Assembly (NCBI GenBank): GCA_000827325.1
Contig: KN832881.1
Span: 704,616 to 768,615 of the forward strand
Direction: 5' to 3'
From: Oidiodendron maius Zn
Taxonomy: Eukaryota; Ascomycota; Leotiomycetes; Myxotrichaceae
DNA length: 64,000 bases
The position numbers and the translations under genes are program-made. Below the pieces are notes generated by a model. The model saw nothing but the letters and a program-made list of their open reading frames with translations. It ran no database searches and was not told where the DNA came from. Each line of letters begins with the position of its first letter. Position 1 is the stretch's first letter. Positions 56,416-64,000 of the stretch are shown piece by piece.

Positions 56416-57273
56416 TGTTAAGACGGGTTAACTCTTCTTCATGAAATGCTATTTCAGCCTCCAACGCCTTGTCAACAACACAACACGGCGTGCTCGCGTT
56501 CCAGTAAATGATATTCTGGCTGAGGCCCCGCTCGGGAATAGAATGAAAGTAGCGCAAATTTATGGAACAAAGATGCAAATGCAAAATCAGTGCTGCGGGT
56601 GTTGTCGATGTTGTCAGAAGCTTGTTGGTTGTGTAATTTGTGTAGGTGATGACAGCTTTGTTGATGTTTTGGTTGCTCGGTGCAACCGATAAGGACGCCA
56701 ACGTGATGCGGAAGTTATCGTTCAGGGGCAAAAGCTCGCCTGTCTCGACTAGCTGATGAACAGGCAAAATTTTGAAGCAGCCGAAGAAATGGGCGCACTA
56801 TCCCTCAGATACATAATGGTTTTAACAGTGACATTGTAGCATGATAATTCTCCTTGTAATACCTCTTGGTATTCCATGACATGAAGTACCTCAGCATAAA
56901 TTATGTATTTTGGGCTTCGGGGTTGGGTATCATTTAATTTGTCCAGCCTGACAGTACGTGTCTGGCGGGCGTATGCCGCACTGGCACCTTGAGAACCCTT
57001 TGTAACAACTCATGGATGTTGTTTTACCATCATTTATCTTTGATCCGGTACTGTATCAAGCACACTGTTGTACACTTGAAGTTATGACTATGAAGCTAGA
57101 CATAAGCAATATTTCCCATCGCCAAATATTCCTCCTGTCATAAACCGTAAAGTAATATCCCATAGTAGTTACATAAACTCATAAAACTCCTCGCAAGCCT
57201 TTCTCATACCCATAACGTTACCAAGTCTCAATGTAATTGTGACCCTCTAAACTCCTATTTTCCTTTTTGATAT
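56416..57273. other. Intergenic spacer
   Basis: Promoter of the kinesin gene and 3' region of the next gene. Frames within it are shadows or random. Confidence 0.45.
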
Positions 57274-60137
57274 TCAAGACCCCTGGCCCATCCCGAAAAT
57301 GTTTAAGGGCCACTCAACTCCTATACCGCCATTGACCGATCCACCCAGGTGACCATTCTCCGATCCAGCGCCGACGCTCATATCAACCATCCCAGCAGTG
57401 ACCTGTGGATTATCCGTAGCACCATTCCCTATCTCCCGACCGCCCAATTGCATCAGGGCATTTGCAGAATAACAGTCTTGAGGTTCTAATTGACCAGTGT
57501 TGCCAGACATAGTCGTCGTCCACTGATGCCAGGCCTGCGAGCTAGAGTTTATTTGCGCTGTTCCCGGAGTAGCGCGCCACGCTGGTGATACTTGCGAGGC
57601 TTGCGAAGCAAAGGCAGTAAGAAGAGGCGCTTCGACGGAGTCAGTGTTTGTGGGGTAATTGGGAAAGTTATCATGTGACGTGTAGGCTAAATTTGATGAA
57701 TTTGTGACAGATTCGGGATATGCCGAGTACTGTGTGGCCGCTGGATAGGGCGTTTGCTGATGGGCGATTTGGTTCTCGGCTGCAACATACGTTGAAGAAG
57801 TGCTGTCTCCATTTGCAACTGTGCCGCTATTGTAGGTCAGATTTTGCGACGGGACAGGAAAGCTAATTTGCGTGGAGTGAGACACCGACGGCTGCCTTGG
57901 CGGTTTAGTGTCCTCCACCGCATTCGAATAAGCAGGTTTACTTTGTGGCAGGCTACGTGTAAGGAGACCCAAGGTACAATCCACAACAACTCGAACGGCG
58001 TCCTTGAGACGGCTTCCAGAACCTAGATGTGTTAGTTGCGACATTTAGGATAAGAATGTGAGCTTACCCAGCAAATTGCCGACCTCTTCCATGATATCCA
58101 GCCATATATCCATATCATCTCTCAATGCTGCCAGGTCAGCTATGGACATTTCGCCCCGCTTGTTCCACTGCGTAAACAAAGTTGTGGTCAAGGCCATAAC
58201 GTAGACAGCGGCGTTGTACCAAGTAGTATCCAGACTCTTGTACTTTTGGAGTTTATGTACGATACCGAGCATCTGTCGGGAGGTCTCAGTGCATATCCTC
58301 GTGCTCTCCTTGTTAAAACTTGCATCAGCTGTCACTGACATAGACGGATGTCTAAGAAGTAGACGGAGCTCCAACACCCACAGCCTGACGTAGAGTGGGT
58401 ATACTTGTCTCTCATTCTCATTGCCATCAATCTCCCCTCTAAGCTCAGGAGGTAATGCGTCTTCATAAGCACGAATCCTTGCCTCTATCCTATGCACATC
58501 CGAAACGTATGCTTCTGGACTGCGCCGAACAGAATAGACCGTGGTATACATCTCGATATAAAGTGGCACAATTCTAAACGCAGCTAGACCAACATGATGG
58601 AGACATTTACCAGGCTTGGAGGTGTCCAATCCTTCTTCAGACAGCAGTTCATCGTCCATCGGGTCGGGCATTTCAACATCAAAATCATCAAGCCTCAGGG
58701 GCATTGGTCGACCAAGTTTGCCGCTAAGGGTGATCTGAATTGTGAGCAGACCCCAGAACGTGCGCTTACGCATCTCGACTTCAAGAGGGTCTGGAATAAA
58801 TTCAGCAGACCATCGCTTACAAGATCGGTGAAGACCAAGTTCAATTGCCAGAGATATCGTCGTCTGGGTCAGAAGCCAACTTGCGCCAGGCTTTGGGAAA
58901 TTTCGGAGATGTGAACATAGAAGTGTCAACGCTTGAACGTCTTGGAATGTATGGCCGCGTGTGAGTTGGTAGACAAGGCCAAGTGCATAGTGATAGTGCA
59001 TATTTGACTGGTGGTTTAGATTCGTGCGCTGGGCTGTATCTTCCCAATTTCGAACTGAATACTGAAAGAACATAATGGCGAACAACGTGTGAACCATGAC
59101 AGTCTCAGCAGGAGAAGGATGGAATGTTGGATCATCGTATAGACGAATCAGCTGTCTTAGTCAGTTCTTTCTTCTCTACTCGCTCAGACTTCTCAACTTA
59201 CTGTCTTGAAAAAGGTAGGCCTGTGGAGGATAGGGAAATATGCGTTGATTACACGAAAGTACCACTCTGCATAAGTCAAGCCGTCCGCCCTGTTTGGCAG
59301 CTCCGCCTTCTCAATTCTTGCATTCACATTCAGGACCGTTTGAAGGAAGGCCCGGTACGACTTGTTATATAGCTGTGGATGGAAAACCGAAGGGTCTGGC
59401 TCATCCATATCGGGTGAGTCAAAGTCTGCAATATCAATCTCCATGCCAAGGATGGAGAGGGAAGTCCCCTTGACGAGAAGATTGGAATTGCCAGACGACA
59501 CACCGAGATAATTATCACCGGTGCAACCAGTACGCGTGCTTGGCAGCGCATTGAACAGATTTGTCTCTGGTTGTGGTGTTCTCAAGTCGCCTCCAGGCTG
59601 TGAGGGATAGGGCGATGTGGACGCGCTCCAAGTCGTCGTTTGGCCAGTCGAGGTGGGCGGATTATAGTCATAGCTGGGAATAGTTGTGCTCTGGTAGCCG
59701 TCCAACGGCTTGACATCGAGCCCATTCTGCATCATGCGCTGCTCCAATTCCTGAATCCTGTTCTTCAGGTCCCGGTTCTGCTGTTCCAATCCCTCGACGT
59801 AACCCCGCGAAGTTGCGCGACCAGTAATTCGATCGGTCGTCCGGCACTCTGTGTGATTCTGCAAGCATGGCGAGCATCCGCCGGGGAGGCCATCACATCG
59901 GATCTTGCGCACCTGTGGGTGGGATATATCAATATGGGCCGGGGATATCGGGGGGGCATTTCGTGGGGATCTCAGGGAGCATGTACGAACCTTGCAGCGA
60001 TCGCACGCTTGGCCAGTCCTAGACGAGGACTGCAGCTTCTTCTTGACCGCATTTGAGAATTCTTCAGGGTGTTCTGTCTTTGGCTGCTTTGCCGGAGTGC
60101 CATTGGGTTCGTCCGATGCCGTGCGCTTAGGAGGCAT
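57274..60137 (-). CDS. Zn2Cys6 fungal transcription factor with Fungal_trans domain
   Basis: Minus-strand exons are 60137-59991, 59912-59202, 59151-58068 and 58022-57274, giving 896 residues. The cluster is CX2CX6CX6CX2CX6C at residues 45, 48, 55, 62, 65 and 72 (ACDRCK, then VRKIRCDGLPGGCSPC). The first intron (78 nt) splits it after CDRCK, and it is a multiple of three without a stop. A coiled coil follows (RGYVEGLEQQNRDLKNRIQE). The middle homology region covers about 290-640: YAEWYFRVINAYFPILHRPT, SWLLTQTTISLAIELGLHRS, EMRKRTFWGLLTIQ. The C-terminal 250 residues are Ser/Thr/Asn/Gln-rich and end in a Gly-rich tail, a likely activation region. Divergent from CGI121. Targets are unknown; I do not recognise a named orthologue. 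Confidence 0.9.
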
Positions 60138-60874
60138 AGTCGTGCTCTTTATCGGTCGCAACAAGATCGAATAAGGCGGCGGAAGCCGTCAGTGGAAGAT
60201 GCCGGGGACGCCAGAGAACTCGACGCAGAAGAAGCTCCGCAGGCCGGGAATCAGTCTCTTCACGTCCTGCACACCCGCAATGTGTGTCGTCGCATTTGCA
60301 CACAGGCAAGAGGTGGCCGTCTTGTTTGCAGTTTGGAATACCATATAGGGGAGGAATCCTCTCCAAGTCTCTCGACCACAATCACGGTACAAAGGGCGCT
60401 AGGGACAATAAGGTTCGCTAACCGAGCTCCAGGCGGGACAGGAAGACAGCATGGGAGGATATACGCAATATGCAAGGTACGTACTGCTTACTTTCCTCGT
60501 GTTGTGTGTCTCTTGCATTCCTTCTTTTCTTTTTCAGCCCCCTTCCTCCTTCTGTTTTAAGGATCTACTACTATATCTCTGACCGGGAGATCTTTAATTC
60601 TTCCATAGGACTGCTGGGGAAGGTGCAAGGGACATACGTATGCAGATACGCGGCACATAAGAGCCAAGAACAGACCAACCAGAAAAGAATATCCCCAGCG
60701 GAGAAAAATAAGGCTGAGTAGCTTAATTGCAGAGTCATCCATCTCTTGCCACGACGCTATCCTCCATCCATCGACCGCAGCAGAAGAAACCTAGTTCGCC
60801 CTGCATCATCCAGAGCGCCCACAGCAGGCTGGATATATCTTAAATACGAAGTCACCACCAATCAGACCATCGCC
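60138..60874. other. Divergent promoter region
   Basis: The 737 bases between the Zn2Cys6 gene and CGI121 must contain both promoters. A C/T-rich tract around 60510-60560 is the only notable composition; no protein-coding frame is convincing. Confidence 0.5.
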
Positions 60875-61626
60875 ATGGCTCTGGAGTGTATCAATCTGGA
60901 GCATGTCCCCGCCAGCCACACCATCCATGCCGCCCTCTTCCAAAATATCAAGAACGCGTCTTTTCTCCATCAGCAGCTCCTAGCCGGCAATACCGAATTC
61001 GAGTACGCCCTCATAGACGCGAGCGTAGTAAGTTTGAATTTTCCCTTCTCTCCTCTCCCGATTGCATTGTTATAATATCACGTGATAGTCTCTAACGTCG
61101 ACACCGTCTAGATCATCTCGAGATTACACGCCCTGGCAGCAATATATCGAGCGGTCAACGACCTTCTAGGAAATAAACTGCGGAGCCGAAATGTGCATTC
61201 AGAGATTGTGTTCTCGTTAAGCCCGAACAACAACGTAGGCCCTTTAATTCACATTCCTTACTTATCTAACACCTTGAATCAAAACAGATAGCCGAATCCT
61301 TCCGTCGTTTTGGCATATCTCCAGAAACCACCAGTCTCCTTGTCATCAAAGTCTCCACTCCATCTTCTCCGGCGGCCGGTGAGGATATCCAGTCCCATTT
61401 AAGCAAGGTGGTGGACGGGGAGCAAGTAGATTTTAGTGATGGCGTATTGCGCGCGATGACCGATATGGTGAGAGTAAAGAAGATTTACAAATTGAATTAT
61501 TCTAGCGGAGTAAATGGTCGAGGGAAAGAGAACGCCGTTTATGGAAGTGATCGGACCAGCCAAGACAGTAAGGAGTTAGAAATGTTGATTTTAGGAAGTA
61601 TGGCGCTCAGAGGTGCCACCAACTAA
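60875..61626 (+). CDS. CGI121: Cgi121/TPRKB subunit of the EKC/KEOPS complex
   Basis: KEOPS makes the t6A modification of tRNAs that read ANN codons and also affects telomeres; Cgi121 binds the kinase Bud32 and recruits tRNA. Exons 60875-61027, 61112-61234 and 61288-61626 give 204 residues, with introns of 84 and 53 nt in phase 0. The start region [20 protein letters not shown], the join [20 protein letters not shown], the motif [20 protein letters not shown] and the C-terminal [15 protein letters not shown] match the family. Length is slightly above yeast Cgi121 (about 180) owing to an insertion around residues 170-185. The first intron carries the palindrome ATCACGTGAT. Confidence 0.92.
61077..61086. 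promoter_or_regulatory. Palindromic E-box ATCACGTGAT (third copy, in CGI121 intron 1)
   Basis: Exact copy of the palindromes at 9051 and 14652. It lies inside the first intron of CGI121. Regulatory function is inferred from the CACGTG core and the recurrence. Confidence 0.4.
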
Positions 61627-62243
61627 TAAAGTAGAAAATTTAAATGAAATAAAAAAAAAAGGTAGTGCTTAGTGATCTACAGGGGGAGATTCTGCTGTCA
61701 ACTACTCTATCCCTTGGCTCAAATTTTAAACCTATGAAAAACAGATGGATATTGTGAGCCATCAATGTCACAAATTTTGAAAAGCGTGTGGCCTTTCCAG
61801 TTTTGACAGCCATGTCCGTTAACGGGAGGAATTTTATTTCCCAATTCAGTATATAGGTAAGTAAGTTACTTAGCCATGGCTTATGTATACGCTCTCAAGC
61901 TCTGTATACAAGAAATTCTTTCAGCCCGTCGAAGTCGAAGTCTCATGCATATTTAAGGCACCAAATATTTTTAATATTTATATTTATATTTTTTTGTCCC
62001 TTTTGTTCTTTCTGATTTTCTAATGTTTTTGAGACTTTCGCCACAATTGTCTGCTTGTTTTAATTCGTCGTTTTTCCTTCCTTTGGTTCTGCTCTCAGCT
62101 AGGACAAGGCTTTGGTCGTCAACTGGTAAATATCCGGAGATGGATGTATGATACCTCACCTAAGCACGAGAAATCATTTAGGAAGAGAGACTCAGGACGC
62201 ATAGACACAGTATTTTGACAAGTTTTTGACAATGCTATGCACT
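61627..62243. other. Convergent 3' spacer, AT-rich
   Basis: 3' regions of the convergent CGI121 and RRM genes. AT-rich stretches around 61966-61995 (TATTTATATTTATATTTTTT). No gene recognised. Confidence 0.5.
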
Positions 62244-64000
62244 TCAACCGTGCAGATCTGTGATGAAGTGCATCTCCTGGAGAGATGGATCCTTTGAGTA
62301 GCTCACGTGCAGGCCAAAGAAGCTGTTGCTCTCATCAATCGCTGCTCCACTTAGCTTTTCAAGCTCCTCTTTAAGCGTGACAGCAGATTTGACGTCCGCA
62401 AAGACCACCGTGGCGTTCCCTCCATTGTACAGCCAAATACACTGAATCTGGTCCGCGCCAACAATTCTCTCGCAGAACCGTCTGAATTCAGCCTCTTTGT
62501 ACATGAAGAAGAACCTGCTCTTGACAATGGTGAGGCGGCGGCTGGCAAAAGTAGGGGCACGCATGAGCTTGACCATGTCGTCGGCCGGGAATGCATCTCC
62601 GCGAACGGCTTCGACAGCAAAGGGAAGACGATCAGGCTTACTTTCCGCACGCTCCTTGGTGATAATGTTGAGGAAGATCTCGGCTTCATTGGCGTACTGG
62701 AAAATTATACCTGCATATCTCTTTCTCTCGTTTTCATCCATACCAAAACGGATACTGTGCTGTAATATCTACAAGTTATTATCGGATTACAGCAATCAAG
62801 TTGAAAGGCATATATTTGATTGAAATTTTACTCACAAGAGAGCCCTCTTTGATAGCATTGGATATATTGGTGAGAGTGATGTGCTTGGGAATGTCAAGAA
62901 GAAACACCACACGCATTTGTTCCGTCAATGGTTCGGCAACCTGAGTGCGAGTAACTGCTGGGATGCGTCCAACCGTCTGAAGCCGGGGTGTGCTACCGGC
63001 AGGCTTGCTTTGAGTCTTTAGATCCACGGTGCTCGGGCATGCTCGGGCACTGACGATGTTTGCCCAAGAGACAGCCTGGGGGACAAAGTCATCGTTAAGG
63101 CTAGCAACTGTCATTCGAGTATCTTTCTTCACAAGATTCGTGGGTTGGAGAACAGCTGGAGGTGGCTGCTTGTGGTCATTAGGTCGCTCAGGATGCGCAT
63201 GGGTTGGTGCTGGTGTTGGTGGTCGGATAACAACAGCAACATGTTGCTTCGGTAGGCCCGGTATTATGGGATTATTATGAATGCCACTTTGAGTAGGAAG
63301 GCACGGAGGACTAAGATTCCACTTTAGGAACTCCATCAGTGGGTATTCCTCGCTGAAGAAGAATGTGGCGCCCGGTGGCAGCGCTCTGCAGAAGCGAACA
63401 ATATGGCCCTCAAGTTGCAAGCCGTTAAGATCACGCAGTGCAGCAGCAGCTTCTTCTGGAGTGCTCATGATAGCCCATCGAAACACTTGCTCCGACCTTA
63501 CGTCAATAACACAAGGGCATTTGAGGGTTTCGCCGCAATTCTTAAGTAATCCCTTGAACGCTTGAACCTGCCAGTTATGTGGAACGCCCAATGCATAAAG
63601 AGCTCGGCCTTCAAGGACATCCTCCTGATATAATTTTGGCATACCAGGTAGCACATTAAAGGAGTCGAGCCCAGCCCTGCTTATCCAGACATCTGGTCCA
63701 TCAGGATGGGTATCACCTGTAGCCTCTTGATAAGATATCACTTCGGGTGCTGGAGTCGCAGCCGTGTTCCACAAGGTACGTGAGCTAGAGACGGGCTTTT
63801 GTAATTAGTTATTGTCATATCCATTTACCTCTTCGCAAGGACTAGTAATAAATGAATGAGATGAAAGGCATACTGAGGTCATTGCGTGTATGATTTTGGC
63901 CTCAATTAGCCAAAGCGGCGTTGCAAGATTTGCCTAGAAGTCAGCACGACGGCTCATTCTTTATGAGGATACGGTGAGCTTACTAGGATCCTTGGGAAGG
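62244..64000 (-). CDS. Triple RRM-like RNA-binding protein (5' part outside the window)
   Basis: Minus-strand exons supported by splice sites are 62768-62244 and 63795-62836, with probable upstream exons 63933-63874 and beyond 64000 to 63984. The frame reads as three RRM-like folds. The first has the strand RALYALGVP and WAIMSTPEEAAAALRDLNGL. The second has VVFLLDIPKHITLTNISNAI and, after the splice, RYAGIIFQYANEAEIFLNII. The third is LTIVKSRFFFMYKEAEFRRF followed by VVFADVKSAVTLKEELEKL. Pro/His-rich linkers separate them. The aromatic residues of RNP1 are only partly kept, so RNA affinity may be weak or used for protein contacts. I do not recognise a characterised orthologue. The junction between 63795 and 63874 uses an AAAAG acceptor and is less certain than the others. 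Confidence 0.7.

Noticed and set aside
15394-60137. Possible biosynthetic or regulatory gene cluster around the two Zn2Cys6 factors
   Set aside because: Neighbours are unrelated housekeeping genes; no synthase, P450, transporter set or other cluster hallmark is present.
1-64000. CRISPR arrays, prokaryotic operons or phage-like systems
   Set aside because: All genes are eukaryotic with spliceosomal introns; no spacer-repeat arrays seen.

Overview
The window is nuclear DNA of a filamentous ascomycete (Pezizomycotina). The evidence is short GT-AG introns of 44-110 nt, often with a CTAAC/CTAAT branch site, single-gene transcription units, two Zn2Cys6 regulators, and fungal versions of Kap120, Pex2, Mnl1/Htm1, cactin, XLF/Nej1, Rtc1/Sea2, kinesin-8 and Cgi121. 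I cannot place it below subphylum from sequence alone; a Leotiomycetes-like origin is only a guess. A 233-base run of N marks an assembly gap.

Layout. Positions 1-2081 (-) hold the N-terminal two thirds of a Kap120/importin-11 karyopherin. Next come a decayed medium-chain dehydrogenase (2389-3638), the peroxisomal RING ligase PEX2 (5754-7241) and a second dead gene, a C-terminal Na+/H+ antiporter fragment (7825-8559). An EDEM-type ER mannosidase with a PA domain follows (9264-12598), then a Ty3/Gypsy Pol relic beside a very AT-rich block (13.2-14.3 kb) and a Zn2Cys6 regulator (15394-17755). Positions 17.8-30 kb are gene-poor. They contain a degenerate ~15-bp minisatellite at 20.3-20.55 kb, one Myb/SANT-like regulator with a tight upstream ORF (22.6-24.2 kb), a GC-rich stretch with no credible gene, and the gap.

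From 30 kb on the sequence is gene-dense: MsrA (30225), a mitochondrial TMBIM5/GHITM-like protein (-), a protein joining two cyclic-nucleotide-binding domains to an F-box and LRRs, cactin, a forkhead factor, a secreted GH28 exopolygalacturonase, XLF/Nej1, Rtc1/Sea2 (-), kinesin-8 (-), a second Zn2Cys6 factor (-), Cgi121 of KEOPS, and a 5'-truncated triple-RRM gene (-).

The genes are mostly unrelated housekeeping and regulatory loci. I see no biosynthetic cluster, defence island or other obvious multi-gene system. The most unusual items are the dual CNBD/F-box/LRR protein, repeated LGxIGGK motifs in the XLF tail, the 15-bp minisatellite, three exact copies of the palindrome ATCACGTGAT, and a stop-free intron of 3n length inside a zinc cluster.
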